DNA from: Astragalus membranaceus
Lineage: Eukaryota; Streptophyta; Magnoliopsida; Fabales; Fabaceae
Length of the DNA stretch: 64,000 nucleotides
Direction: 5' to 3'
Assembly (NCBI GenBank): GCA_039519185.1
Contig: CM076848.1
Coordinates: forward strand, 61,778,778-61,842,777
Part shown: positions 10,922 to 21,594 of the stretch, piece after piece
Position numbering within the stretch: the first letter of the stretch is position 1
Layout: each line of letters opens with the position of its first letter
The notes under the pieces: model-generated
Seen by the model: only the letters and a program-made list of their open reading frames with translations
What the model was told of the DNA's origin: nothing
The model's database searches: none
Translations under genes and position numbers: made by a program

Positions 10922-10935
10922 CGACTGTACAGTCG
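10922..10935. repeat. GTAC-core palindrome in LTR B (first)
   Basis: Perfect 14-bp palindrome CGACTGTACAGTCG. Its counterpart in the LTR of element D is CGATTGTACAATCG (21581-21594); the two positions that differ changed together and keep the arms paired. Confidence 0.8.
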
Positions 10936-11105
10936 GGTTAGTCTGCTTTTTAGGTCACTAATGAACCGTTACGGATCATGTCCTAAAATCCTTATTCAAA
11001 TAAAAACAAACCAACACACATCAAGCCATTTTTCCAAACTCCAAAAACTCCATTTTTACAAAATAGAGGACTAAGCCGACTGTACAAACGGGTTAGCCAG
11101 CGTTC

Positions 11106-11139
11106 TAGGACGGATGAGCTGTACAGCTCAATAGTCCTA
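11106..11139. repeat. GTAC-core palindrome in LTR B with outer stem (second)
   Basis: Perfect 16-bp palindrome TGAGCTGTACAGCTCA at 11115-11130, flanked by TAGGAC (11106-11111) and GTCCTA (11134-11139), which can extend the stem. In element D the same place reads TGAGCCGTACGGCTCA (21541-21556), again with paired changes. Confidence 0.8.
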
Positions 11140-11601
11140 AAACCCCTATATTAAAAAACACCAACCAACAAATATTTTCTATCAAGAATTACGTGTGATT
11201 TGATTCTCTACCAAGAGATACGTAGGAGCAGAGGGCGGCCGACCTCTGTCAATTACACTAATAAAAAACCTTTTTTACTCTTTTCCTAAATAATCATTTT
11301 CTTAAATAAAATATCAATTTTCTTCTTTCTTTTTTAATTCACAATAAAAGGGTAAAAATAAACTTTTTCAAAATTAATATTCTTTCCTACAACTAGTTAG
11401 CAGGTAACCTTCTTTAGGAAGGATGTCGTGGGGTGCTAATACCTTCCCCACGCATAACCGACTCCCGAACCCTAATCTGGTCTCAAGGACATGTATCCAT
11501 CCCAAAGGGATTATCCAATGTTTGCCCTTAAACTAAACTTTGGTGGCGGCTTCATTTTTGAACCTTCGAGGAATCCTCACCCGGATTTTTTGGTCGCTAC
11601 A

Positions 11602-14600
11602 CTTGGTATGGATTGGTTGGCTAGCTTGGGTTACATCAAGGCTAATTTCCAGGATATGTTCATCAAGTGGGAAGGGGGAGGACAGAAAGTCAAGATTAGA
11701 GGGGAACAGTCACTGAGTAAACAACAAGTCTCACTCAAATCCATGCGGAATGCCCTACTAAGTGAAGAGGGGAGGTACCTACTCCAATATTGGGAAATGC
11801 AGAGTGAGGGGGCTGAATTGCAGCTACTGCCCGAGGTAAAGGAAGTACTGGAAGCTTTCTCAGATGTGATCCAAGCACCCACAGGATTGCCTCCTGCGAG
11901 AGAACAGGACCATGCCATCGTGCTCAAGCCTGGAGCGCCAGCTCCTAACATCCGGCCATACAGGTATCCCCATTATCAAAAGGATGAGATAGAAAATTTG
12001 TTAATGAAATGTTGTCCGCCGGTATCATTCGACCTAGTGTCAGTCCTTTCTCTAGCCCTGTGTTGTTGGTTAAGAAAAAAGACGGTGGATGGAGATTTTG
12101 CATTGACTATAGGGTCCTGAACAAGTACACTGTGTCTGATAAGTTTCCCATACCTATCATTGATGAGTTATTAGATGAAATTGGCAACGCAGTGATATTC
12201 TCTAAACTTGACTTGAAGTCTGGGTATCATCAGATTGGAATAAGGAGCGAAGACATTCACAAGACTACTTTTAGAACCCATGAGGGACATTATGAATACC
12301 TGGTGATGCCTTTCGGGTTGACTAACGCCCCATCTACTTTCCAAGCTTTGATGAACCGTATTTTGAAACCGATCTTGAGAAAGTATGTGTTGGTGTTTTT
12401 TGATGACATCCTAGTCTATAGTAAGGATTTGGATTGCCACATGGAACACTTGAAGAGTGTGTTGGATATTCTGAGAAATAATCAGTTGGTTGCAAACCAG
12501 AAGAAATGCACTTTTGCCCAGAGTCAGATCAAATACCTCGGTCACGTCATTTCAGGAGAGGGGGTGGCAGCCGACCCCTCCAAGGTTGAAGCTATGGTAA
12601 GTTGGCCCACCCCCAGGGATGTGAAGAGCCTTAGAGGTTTCCTTGGGTTGACTGGGTATTATAGAAGGTTTGTGAAGGACTATGGGAAAATTGCGTGGCC
12701 TCTTACGCAACTACTCAAGAAGGACAGTTTCCGTTGGGATGAGAGTGCTCAGTTAGCTTTTGAGAAGCTGAAGGTAGCCATGACAACACTACCAGTTATT
12801 GCCGTGCCTGATTTCTCTAAGGAGTTCATTGTGGAGACTGATGCATCTGGGAAAGGGTTGGGGGCAGTTCTGATGCAGGAGGGGAGGCCTGTGGCATACA
12901 TGAGCCAAACCTTATGAGCTCTATTGGATAAGGCCTGATAGTAGTTCAGAAATGGCGACACTACCTTCTAGGAAGGCACTTTATGGTACATACTGACCAG
13001 AGGAGTTTGAGGTTCCTGACGGAGCAGAGGGTGATGGGGGAGGAGCAACAGAAGTGGATAACTAAACTTTTGGGATTTGATTTTGAGATCAAATACAAGC
13101 CGGGAATCGAGAATAAAGCAGCTGGCGTCTAGTCAAGGCAACACAATTACAGTGCCATCTCTATGGTGCAATGCCAAGAGTGGTACGGTCTAGAGGAAGA
13201 GGTACAAGCTGATGGGCGGTCGAAACTTATTGTGCAAGACCTAGTTGTGAAGGTGAACACTCAAGTGGGATATACTTTGAGGAATGGACGGTTGTACTAT
13301 CACAACCGCTTGGTGCTTCCCAAGGACTCTCCACGGGTCGGGAAGATTCTCGAGGAGTTCCATGACTCAGCTACGGGGGGGCACTCAGGAATCCTACAAA
13401 CTTACAAGAGAATAGCAAGTGTGGTGTAGTGGGAGGGGATGGGGAAGAGAATTCAGAAGTACGTTCAGGCCTGTGCTATATGCCAATAGAACAAGTATCA
13501 GGCCTTGACTCCGGGGGGATTGCTCCAACCACTTCCGATACCGACTCAAGTTTGGAGTGATATATCTATGGACTTCGTTGGGGACTTACCCAGATCAGCA
13601 GGGATGGATACTATTCTGGTGGTGGTCAATCAACTCACCAAATACGCTCATTTCATAGCCCTGGCTCATCCAAACAATGCCAAGGATGTGGCTCTGGTGT
13701 TTATGAAAGAAATAGTGAAGCTACACGAGTTCCCAAGCTCTATCGTGTCTGACAGAGATCGAGTTTTCACGAGTGCATTCTGGTCCGAGCTGTTTGCAGC
13801 TGCGGGTTCCAAGTTGAAATATAGCTCTGCCTACCATCCACAGACGAACGGCCAGACGGAAGTAGTCAATAGGTGTGTTGAGACCTATTTGAGGTGTTTG
13901 ACCGGAAGCAAACCCAAGCAGTGGGTTAAGTGGCTACCCTGGGCTGAATATTGGTACAACACCAACTATCACTCCTCCATTCAAATGTCACCGTTTGAAG
14001 CTTTGTATGGGAGGAGACCCCCAGTGTTAGTGAGGGGGATGAAAACAGTGGTTGTGTGGACGAGGTTCAACAGTTAACTCAAGAGAGAAATGAGTTGCTC
14101 CGTGATTTGAGAGACCACTTGAGCAAGGCCCAGAATGGTATGAAACAACAAGCGGATAAGCATAGGAGGGAGGTGACCTATGAGGTTGGAGAGACGGTCT
14201 ACTTGAAGATCCAACCCTACAAGATGAAACAACTAGAGAAGAGGCTGAATCAGAAACTCAGCCCACGGTTCTATGGCCCGTTTGAGGTATTGGAGAGGAT
14301 TGGGACAGTTGCCTACAAGCTGAAGCTACCACCAGAGAGCAGAGTTCATCCAGTGTTTCATGCTTCACTTTTGAAGAAAGCCATTGCCCCTACGACTGCG
14401 GTTCAACCTTTGCCGAATTGCCTGGCTGAGAATCTTGAATTGCAGGTCCTGCCCTAAGACATCCTGGCCGTGAGGAAGGCCCAGAACGGCATGCTGGAAG
14501 TTCTGGTGAAGTGGAAGCATCTACCCAACTTTGAGAACTCCTGGGAAGACTTTGAAGACATGAAGGGCCACTTTCCAGAGTTTCACCTTGAGGACAAGGT

Positions 14601-14613
14601 GAAAGTTTTAGGG
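11602..14613 (+). pseudogene. Element A pol (RT, RNase H, integrase, chromodomain; broken)
   Basis: Remains of the pol polyprotein: the end of protease (GMDWLASLG), RT (about 12020-12600; FFDDILVYS active site, YLVMPFGLTNAPSTFQ), RNase H (IVETDASGKGLGAVL), an integrase with its three acidic residues visible in SMDFVGDLP, IVSDRDRVF and QTEVVNR, and a C-terminal chromodomain-like segment (LEVLVKWKHLP...SWEDFED). Damage: a frameshift near 12005, a stop at 12915, further stops in the RNase H tail, integrase stops at 13427 and about 13487, a frameshift near 14040 and a stop at 14455. The order RT-RNase H-IN-chromodomain identifies a chromovirus. It is not functional. Confidence 0.88.
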
Positions 14614-14619
14614 GGGAGT
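14611..14619 (+). promoter_or_regulatory. Element A polypurine tract
   Basis: GGGGGGAGT just before the 3' LTR; it would prime plus-strand DNA synthesis. Confidence 0.75.
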
Positions 14620-14621
14620 AT

Positions 14622-14923
14622 TGATGCGAATGCGCAAGCGTAGGAGGCGCCCAAAAAGGGGAAGTTTGGCAATGTTTTTGTTAGGAGGGGCAAAAGAGTA
14701 ATTAACCCTAATTAGTATAAAAGAAGTGATTTTGGAAGAATAGGTTAGGTTTTGTTTTGGCCAAGGCTTGGGCTAGGGTTTGGGGTTTTTGTCTCGTGGG
14801 AGGCGCCCCCTATTGTTTCTTTTTCGTTCCTACTTCTCATTCTTTGTGTTGGCTATTGCCTTTTTACCCATAATCCACTACTTCCTTGATTGTTTCTTCT
14901 ACTATTGTTGTGTTTCTCTATCA
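14622..14923 (+). repeat. Element A 3' LTR
   Basis: 302 bp, TG...CA, about 98% identical by eye to 583-883. The TTATT duplication follows at 14924-14928. Confidence 0.93.
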
Positions 14924-14928
14924 TTATT

Positions 14929-15230
14929 TTTTAAGAAAATGCCTAAGAATATGAGGGATAATTTGGTTGCTATTTCAAAATTTAGAGAAGTGTCTGCTCT
15001 GGGATAGTACTCGGGTGTGTCTCTTCTATAGGTAGGGAACCAAAGAGAGCTCATTATCAATACTTGATTGAACAAGTTAATTAGAATAAACTCGCTGGAT
15101 GGAAAGGCAAACAACTTTCCATAGCTGGTAGAACGACTCTAGCTAAATCAGTGATAGAGGCTATGTCAATCTGTCCAATGATGACAACTACGGTCCCTAA
15201 AAATGTGCTTAATGAGATTCAAAAAGATCA
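14929..15230 (+). pseudogene. LINE F fragment, post-RT region
   Basis: Continues LINE F after element A. Readable phrases are YLIEQVN and, after a stop, KLAGWKGKQLSIAGRTTLAK and VPKNVLNEIQK, which are typical of the region just downstream of RT in plant L1 ORF2. At least three stops are present. It is cut by the TRIM-like element at 15231. Confidence 0.85.
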
Positions 15231-15411
15231 TGTTGAAAAATCTTTATTGATTGTGGAGAATGGATTGATTACAAAAGTGAAGCTAAAGGCTTATATAGCC
15301 ATAAAAGATTACTTTGATCTTAACCTAGATCTAATAAACTCTAACAAACTAACCCTAAAATCTAGATAAGATAAAATATCTTATTTTCAATTATTCTAAT
15401 AATATCTAATA
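15231..15411 (-). repeat. TRIM-like element, left (3') LTR
   Basis: About 181 bp. It starts TGTTGAA on the + strand and is about 20 bp shorter than its partner near that end. Confidence 0.75.
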
Positions 15412-15542
15412 GTCCCCCACAAGATAGAAGGTATTCACAACACTTCTAGCTTGACATGAACAATACAATATACATCAAAACAAAAAAATTACTATGAGAG
15501 ATGTCGGAAATAAATCAGCAAAATCAAAGTCATAAGGAAAAA

Positions 15543-15706
15543 TGCTATAACCAATCGATGGAAGCGTCAATGCTATAACCACTCAGAGGAAGCGACATTG
15601 CTATAACCACTCGGAGGAAGCGACAATGCCATAACCATTCGGATGAAGCGACAATGCTGTAACCAGTCGGAGGAAGCGACAATGCTATAACCAATCGGTG
15701 GAAGCA
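15543..15706. repeat. 28-bp tandem repeat, six copies, inside the TRIM-like element
   Basis: Six imperfect units of the form TGCTATAACCACTCGGAGG followed by AAGCGACAA, end to end. Units differ by one to four bases. It sits just inside the 3' LTR side of the element (minus orientation). Confidence 0.85.
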
Positions 15707-16121
15707 AGAGGAAAAATGAATCAAGCTTCTGAGGGAAAGAGAAAATCGCAAAGAGAAGAGAGAAATCAACTTAATTAAGATTCTGAGAAAAGGAACCCCT
15801 CCAGGTCTAGAGGAGAATCGAAGCAACAATTCAAAGCAACGATTCGAAGGAGAATCAAAATTAGGGAATGATCGCAGATCAAAATCAAGATCGCGAGGTA
15901 AAAGGTTGAAACCAGAAATTATTATGCCGTTTCTGAAGAGGGGGAGAAAAATGCGATTTTCAGAGAGGAGAAAAATCAGAGTAACGGAAACTGGAAAAGT
16001 GACTGCAGCGGTAAAAAAAGGAAATAAACTGAAAAGGTGGTGCTGTCGGCGGCAAATGCCGCCGGCAGCGGTGGTGAAGCACATAGACGAGGTCAGAAGA
16101 TTAGAACTCGCTATGATACCA

Positions 16122-16323
16122 TGTTGAATCACAGGAACAGAGAAAGGAAAAGTGAAATTGATTGTGGAGAATGGATTGATTACAAAAGTGAAGCTAGAGG
16201 CTTATATAGCCATAAAAAGATTACTTTGATCTTAACCTAGATCTAATAAACTCTAACAAACTAACCCTAAAATCTAGATAAGATAAAATATCTTATTTTC
16301 AATTATTCTAATAATATCTAATA
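16122..16323 (-). repeat. TRIM-like element, right (5') LTR
   Basis: About 202 bp, starting TGTTGAATCACAGG on the + strand. The PBS complement lies immediately to its left. Confidence 0.75.
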
Positions 16324-16413
16324 GCTGAGAGGGCATTTATTTGGGGAGATGAAGAAAACCAAAGAAATTCTCATGCCATTAAATGGGATGTGGTAGCTTC
16401 TCTAAAGTACTTG
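16324..16413 (+). pseudogene. LINE F fragment between TRIM-like element and CACTA
   Basis: Translates as RAFIWGDEENQRNSHAIKW and then DVVASLKY, the conserved segment after RT in plant LINEs (the usual form is ...RxFIWG...). It ends at the CACTA target duplication TTG (16411-16413). Confidence 0.85.
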
Positions 16414-16434
16414 CACTACAACAGTAAAAGGCAT

Positions 16435-16703
16435 CAGGGGCGCTTTTTTTAATCCATTAGGGGCGCTTTCGGGCGCCCCTAAATCTGGCGCTGCTGTTGC
16501 TAAACCTTCTACAGGAGCGCCCAACAAGCGCCTCTAATTATTAGGCAATAGGGGCGCTCGAAGCTAAAAGCGCCCCTGTTGGTCTTGGCGCGTTTGAGAA
16601 TCAAGGGCGCTTGCAGCTAAAAGCGCCCCTGTTGGTCTTGGCGCGTTTGAGAATCAGGGGCGCTTGCAGCTAAAAGCGCCCCTGTTGCAAGCGCCCCTGA
16701 TTC
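16435..16703. repeat. CACTA 1 left subterminal repeat array
   Basis: Repeated GGGGCGC / GCGCCCC in both orientations, including two almost identical 56-bp units centred near 16600 and 16655 (AAAAGCGCCCCTGTTG then GTCTTGGCGCG). Subterminal arrays bind transposase in CACTA elements; the motif here is the obvious candidate. Confidence 0.85.
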
Positions 16704-17748
16704 TATGTTTTTTTTTTAAATATTGTTTTCTGTTTCTCGTATATCCAATATTTTGCATCAACCAACAACTGCCAATATCATAATCTGCATAAACCAGAAA
16801 CAGACACAGAACCAGAACCAACAACGATCAATATCAACTCAACAGCCAAATAAATTTCAAATGAACTAACCAATTACAAATTAAATTCCATAAATCAACT
16901 AACCAATTTCAAATCAACCAACCAATATACCCATCTATTATATACATACATAAATCATTAACCAAATTCTAAATGCCAAGATAGACAACAAAGTGACAAA
17001 CATGATGACATACAATGAGGAACCAAAAACCAGCTAACCAAACTAATTACATGAATTTCGATTTTCATTAATCAATCTGGCAACATGATGACACCACTCT
17101 CCCTTGACCTCATCAAGTTGGTCACCAGAAAATGGAGCTCCAACCTCGTGTTCGGGAAAATACTACAAAAATAAAATAAACTTAGAATTAAGTGGTTAAG
17201 TGCTAGATATGGAATTAAGTGGTCAAAAAACAAACTATACATACAAATTCTGGAATTTCTATTTGATTGTGAGTGATTATGTCTTTCATAAACTTCATAA
17301 CGTAATACCCGCAATCATCATTGTTTGGTTGCCTGGGACACTAGAAATCAAAATAACAATTAATTATTAAAATGCGAGCAATATTTACATGGATAAGAAT
17401 GTTGATTATAAACTTACCGTTATTCCTATCCATTTTGTTTTCACATGCCCAACTCTAGCCCTGACCTCAGTCGATCCCCAATAAGTCATCAAACAACTTA
17501 AACATCATACATATAACTATATTAATTAATCGAAATACATATACATAATTTAGATGATAAAACATGCGATGTATCTAAATACACACCTTTCAAACATTCC
17601 TTTCAACTTGACGTGGTTGCTATAATGACCATGACACGAATCCAAATAGAAAATTGTATTTCTTTTGGGATCAACTACCAACAATACCCAATGTACCCTA
17701 CAAAAAAATTGAATAACCAAATAAATAACAGATATTTCAAAAACACGT

Positions 17749-17805
<57 letters not shown>
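17749..17805. repeat. Compound (TA)n(GA)n microsatellite
   Basis: About 12 TA units followed by about 16 GA units, inside CACTA 1. Confidence 0.9.
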
Positions 17806-17807
<2 letters not shown>

Positions 17808-19022
17808 AATTTGTTATCCTAAGTTGATGGGTGCCAAAAATAAGCTATCACAGAAGATTGGCAGACATCCACTTTCTATCCATATTAGACCGAAATTTAA
17901 TATAAATTCCTGATAAGAGAACTTAAATATGTTATAGGTGAAAAATAGACAGAGTACAATGTTTAAAAGTTTTTCAATTCATATCCAAAAAAAACAAACA
18001 AACTTTCTTTTTTAAAAGTTTTTCAATTCCTCTCCCTATTTTCCCAAGCTATATTTCCTATTCTATTCTTATTCTCGGTAACATCCCCAATAACAGTTTT
18101 ATTCAAAATATGTCCAAAAATATCAAAAACTAGATAACAACAAAAGTACCTGAAAAGCTAAGAGAGATGAACCGCAAAGCTAAGCGAGATGAACCAGAGA
18201 GAGCGCAGGAGAGAGATCAACGAGAGCCTGTACCAATAAATAAATTTCTTAAAGTTATTATAATCATTATTATGAACCCAACGAAATTCAAAATGGTTGT
18301 TAAGACTTTTCTCATTCATTTGCAAATAAGATAAAAGGCTTAAGGACTAAAATGCTAACTGAACAACAACTAAAAATAAAGATCCAACTTATTAAAATTC
18401 TACACTTTTTTTGACGAACCCAAAAAAAAATAATCATTCAAAATACTCTATCATTATCTATAACAAAAATTAATCATTCAAGAACCGAAATATCAAGAAA
18501 TAATTCCTAATCATTCAAGAAAAAAATACTTTAACATGTTCAGCAACATATATAACTATAAATATCCAAAAAATACTTCAACATTTCAGCAACATATACA
18601 TAACTATATAACTATAAATATCAAGACAAAAAAAAAACAAAACAAACGTAATGCGTGGGCTGCGAAAGGAGAAAGGAAAAGGAAAAGGAAACCTTATGGT
18701 TGTGGGCTGCGAACAGATGGTGGTGGCCACTGGTGGTCCGCCGCGTCTGAGAGCTGAATGGGGAGGCGCGCCGTTTGGGTGGAGATCGAGGGGGAAAGAG
18801 AGGCTGCGCCGTTTGGGTGAGAAGGGTTGCGATGGTGGTGGGGAGAGATGGCCGCGCGTCAAGAGAGCTGGGAGGGTGAGAGCTGGACGCCGTTTGGGGA
18901 TCTGAAACAAAGGGGAGCTGGACGCTGGCCGTTTGCGAGAGAGATAGAGGGGGAAAGAGAGACAGTACTGTGAGTGAGAGGGAAATGAAATAAAGGGGAT
19001 CTGAAAAATTAAAAAAATTGGG

Positions 19023-19312
19023 CATTGGGGGCGCTCGTGGAAAGCGCCCCTGTTGGTGGATGCGAAAATTAAAAATTAGGGAATTGGGAGCGCTCATAAA
19101 AAGCGCCCCTGTTGGTGGATTCGGTTTTAGGCATCAGAGGCGCTTGTTAAAAAGCGCCCCTGATGCTCAAAATACGCAGGGCCTTTAGGGGAGCTTTTTA
19201 ACAAGCGCATCTGATGCTCAAAATACGCAGGGCCTTTAGGGGCGCTTTTTAAAAGGCGCCCCTAAAGGCCCTGCGTATTTGGGCATTAGGGGCGCTTCGC
19301 CCCTTTTCTACA
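19023..19312. repeat. CACTA 1 right subterminal repeat array
   Basis: Inverted copies of the same AGGGGCGCTTTT motif, several as tight hairpins such as GGGGCGCTTTTTAAAAGGCG. GATGCTCAAAATACGCAGGG occurs twice within 60 bp. Confidence 0.85.
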
Positions 19313-19326
19313 GTTTTGTTGTAGTG

Positions 19327-20280
19327 TTGGGGGGGGGGGGGGGGGTCTAGGAATCAGGCGCCTTCCTATGATGAATAAAGCATGCTTGATGAAGCTTGGT
19401 TGGGACTTCTTGAGGTGTGGTGCTAATTAAGCGCCTTTGGCGTGATGTGTTGTGAAGAAAATATGCTAGAGATTTTGTCAATTGTCATGACTGGGTAGGT
19501 AAGGGTACAGACTCTAGTCTTTGGAAGAGTTTAATGCAAATGTAGGACAACTTTGAGAAGGTTGAGTTTTGGTCCCTAAGAAGTGATCGATCCATAATTG
19601 GAATATCAAAGTTGGAGACATGGGTGTAACTGTAAGTATCCCAAATGAGCTTCAAGACTGCACTTGAGAACCAATGGGATTTCGACAAGCTCGAGTGTTG
19701 GTTAACTAGAAACATCTTGAGTAAAATCTCTGGTACTCCTCCTTCTGATGTGGATGATGGTGAGGACTTATGCGCATTTGGCCTGACAATGCTGAAGGAA
19801 AGTATGCAGTGGCTTCTGCTTACAACATGTTGTGTGATTTTCAAGATAATGACAATAGCTCTAATTGGAAGCAAGTGTGGAAGCTAAGGAGAGAGTTCGC
19901 CAATTTGTTTGGTTGGTCAAGAATGATAGAATTTCGAAAAATTATAGCAAGTCCAAGATGAATCTTGGTTCTCCTTGCTATAGTAATTTGTACTAATGTA
20001 GTTGAGACAACTCTTCATGTCTTAAGGGATTTATCTCTTGCCTTGGTAGTTTGGATCAATCTTGTTAGGGGGGATTGTAGAGATGAGTTTTTTGGGAGTT
20101 CCCTTGAGGATTGGATCTCTTTTAATATGTCCATGGATGTGGGAATTGATTCTGAGTTTGAAGGGAGAGTTGTATGGGCTAACGCTTGTCACATGATTTT
20201 GCTTGGCGAAATAAGGCAAACAATAATGATGATTATGTGAGGCCTTGGTGCCCTTGGCAGGAGGTTGTTCTTGAGATTAA
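19327..20280 (+). pseudogene. LINE F fragment, linker to RNase H
   Basis: After a G-run (19329-19345) the LINE resumes with GIRRLPMMNKACLMKLGWDF, then DSSLWKS, ENQWDFDKLECWLTRNILSK (a diagnostic L1 linker phrase), GKYAVASAYNML and FVWLVKNDR in shifting frames. Stops are frequent. It stops at the MITE target site TAA (20278-20280). Confidence 0.85.
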
Positions 20281-20859
20281 TGGTGTGTTTGCATTAGGAG
20301 AGAAAGAGGGAAGAGAGAATGAGAGAAGAGAGAGTGGGGGAAGAGGGAAAGAGGTGAGAAATATAGTAGATTAGGAGGGTTGTTTGGTTTAAGGGAAAGA
20401 GAAGAGAAATAGGGAAAAGAGACTTGTGTCTCTTGGTTTGGTTGAAGCGAAAGAGAGAAGAGAGAAAGAATACTAGTTTTAAAATGACAAAAACACCCCT
20501 ATATATTTGATTTAATTTTTAATTTAATTAACTTAGTATTTATTTTAAATTTTTTTAACAAGTAGTATTTATTTTAATTATTTAATTAAATTAGCTAAAT
20601 ATTTATTTTAATTAGCTAAGTAATTAATTTAATCATTTAACTTAATTAGTTACATATTTAGCCAAGGACAAAATAGTAAAAGTAAAATTTAAGAGCCCTT
20701 TCTCTCCACTTTCTCTCCACTTGTGGAGAGATTACGAAAACCACTAAATTAATTATCCCTCACTCTCCCTTTCTTATTTCTCTCCTTAACCAAACATCTC
20801 AAAATCACTATTTCTTTCCTTACTCTCTCTTCTCTCTTTCACCTCAAACAAACACACCC
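20281..20859. mobile_element. Tourist-type (PIF/Harbinger) MITE
   Basis: 579 bp, bounded by TGGTGTGTTTG and CAAACACACCC as terminal inverted repeats, with the 3-bp duplication TAA at 20278-20280 and 20860-20862. It has no coding capacity. Subterminal parts are complementary purine-rich (GAGAGAAAG) and pyrimidine-rich (CTTTCTCTC) tracts, and the centre is AT-rich. TAA duplications with this TIR fit PIF/Harbinger-derived MITEs. Confidence 0.85.
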
Positions 20860-21320
20860 TAAAGGTTACTGTAGCGACCGAAAAATTTGGGTGAGAATTC
20901 TTCGAAGTTCAAAAATGAAGCCACCACCAATGTTTAATTATAAGGGCAAACATTAGTAAATCCCTTTTGGAATGGATAAGGGTCCTTGAGACCAGATTTG
21001 GGTTCGGGAGTCAGTTATGCGTGGGGAAGGTATTAGCACCCCCACGACATCCTTCCTAAGGAAGGTTACCTTCTAATTAGTTGTATGAAAATGATGTTAA
21101 TTTTGAAAATGTTTATTTTACCCTTTTATTGTGAATTAAAAAAGAAAAAAAAGACTTAATAAAAAGACTTATTTTTTGTGCTTGACGGGAGTGTGCCCCC
21201 GCTCCTACGTATCCCTAGGTGCGATGGAGAAATCAAAGCTACGTAGTTCTTGGGGTAGAAAAAGGTTTTGTTTGTTGGTGTTTTTTAACTTAGGGGTTTT
21301 AAGACTGTGTGATCCGAGTT

Positions 21321-21410
21321 GATGGACCATTGTTGGTCTGAAGGAGCGCTAGGGCTCTTAAAGACCACTGGGGGTCTGAAGGAGCGCTGGGGCTCTAAAG
21401 GACCACAGTT
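21321..21410. repeat. Mini-hairpin array in element D LTR
   Basis: Four consecutive short stem-loops: GACCA(ttgt)TGGTC at 21325-21338, GAGC(gctagg)GCTC at 21344-21357, GACC/GGTC at 21363-21376 and GAGC/GCTC at 21382-21395. Most are followed by TGAAGG or TAAAGG. A near copy is in LTR 2 at about 30230-30310. Confidence 0.8.
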
Positions 21411-21436
21411 CATTTGTCCTAAAACGATGACTTACC

Positions 21437-21594
21437 CGGCCGTACGGCCGACTTAATCCCCTATTGTGAAAATAAGATTTTTTTGGAGGAAAATGGTTTG
21501 TGTATGGCGTGATTTGATTGAATAGGTATTTTAGGACTCTTGAGCCGTACGGCTCATTTATCCTAAAATGATGACTAACTCGATTGTACAATCG
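21437..21594. repeat. GTAC-core palindromes in element D LTR
   Basis: Three perfect palindromes: CGGCCGTACGGCCG (21437-21450), TGAGCCGTACGGCTCA (21541-21556) and CGATTGTACAATCG (21581-21594). The middle one is enclosed by ATTTTAGGA (21528-21536) and TCCTAAAAT (21561-21569), which extends it to a long stem. Counterparts in LTR B have different but still complementary arms. Confidence 0.85.

Larger units (their letters stand above)
2359..11601 (+). mobile_element. Element B: Ogre-like solo LTR, interrupted by LINE E
   Basis: Begins TGTCATACCCTAATTTTG and ends GGTCGCTACA, with CTTGG duplications. The reverse complement of these ends bounds the LTR at 20870-23607, so this is a single LTR of the same family in the opposite orientation, about 2.8 kb without LINE E. 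No internal region or second LTR is present, so it is a solo LTR formed by LTR-LTR recombination. Its right part (9850-10560) is GC-rich with a C16 run at about 10261. It carries short palindromes at 10922-10935 and 11115-11130. The Ogre/Tat assignment rests on the LTR ends and the polypurine tract seen in element D. Confidence 0.85.
9380..11601 (+). repeat. Right-hand part of solo LTR B (no gene)
   Basis: Non-coding. 9840-10560 is GC-rich and low in complexity, with CCACC-type repeats, a long C run near 10261 and a G run near 10358. The minus-strand frames across it (9688-10326) have skewed composition and no known motif. The block at about 11400-11601 is the reverse complement of the start of the LTR at 20870 (phrases GGAAGGATGTCGTGGGGTGC and CACCCGGATTTTTTGGTCGC). 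Confidence 0.8.
583..14923 (+). mobile_element. Element A: Reina-like Ty3/gypsy chromovirus, defective, with nested insertions
   Basis: Complete LTR retrotransposon in LINE F: two roughly 301-bp LTRs (TG...CA), a PBS (885-898), gag (from 920), pol resuming at 11602, a C-terminal chromodomain-like segment, a polypurine tract (14611-14619) and a TTATT duplication at both ends. Short LTRs plus a C-terminal chromodomain suit the Reina group of chromoviruses; the clade is my inference. By eye the LTRs differ by about six substitutions and one indel, so insertion was fairly recent. The body is nevertheless dead: a stop in gag, a 9.2 kb insertion (element B) between protease and RT, two frameshifts and several stops in pol. 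Confidence 0.92.
15231..16323 (-). mobile_element. Small TRIM-like LTR element, minus orientation
   Basis: Two direct repeats (15231-15411 and 16122-16323) share a long stretch ending AATATCTAATA on the + strand and bound about 710 bp with no coding capacity. In the minus orientation a Met-tRNA-type PBS (TGGTATCATAGCGAG, complement of 16107-16121) abuts the right repeat and a purine tract (CTTGTGGGGGAC, complement of 15412-15423) abuts the left one, which fixes orientation. No matching target duplication is visible (flanks GATCA and GCTGA). Size and lack of genes fit a terminal-repeat retrotransposon in miniature, which would need proteins from another element. Confidence 0.78.
16414..19326. 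mobile_element. Non-autonomous CACTA element 1
   Basis: Starts CACTACAACAGTAAAAGG and ends TTTTGTTGTAGTG, so both ends present the CACTACAAC terminal inverted repeat. The 3-bp duplication TTG (16411-16413 and 19327-19329) is diagnostic for CACTA (En/Spm). Both subterminal regions hold many inverted copies of AGGGGCGCTTTT / AAAAGCGCCCCT. The 2.9 kb interior has no transposase-like frame, only AT-rich DNA, an (AT)n(GA)n microsatellite (17749-17805) and a GA-rich stretch (18650-18960). It would need a transposase supplied in trans. Confidence 0.93.

Noticed and set aside
15543..15706. CRISPR-like repeat array
   Set aside because: Units abut without unique spacers, and the setting is a plant retroelement.
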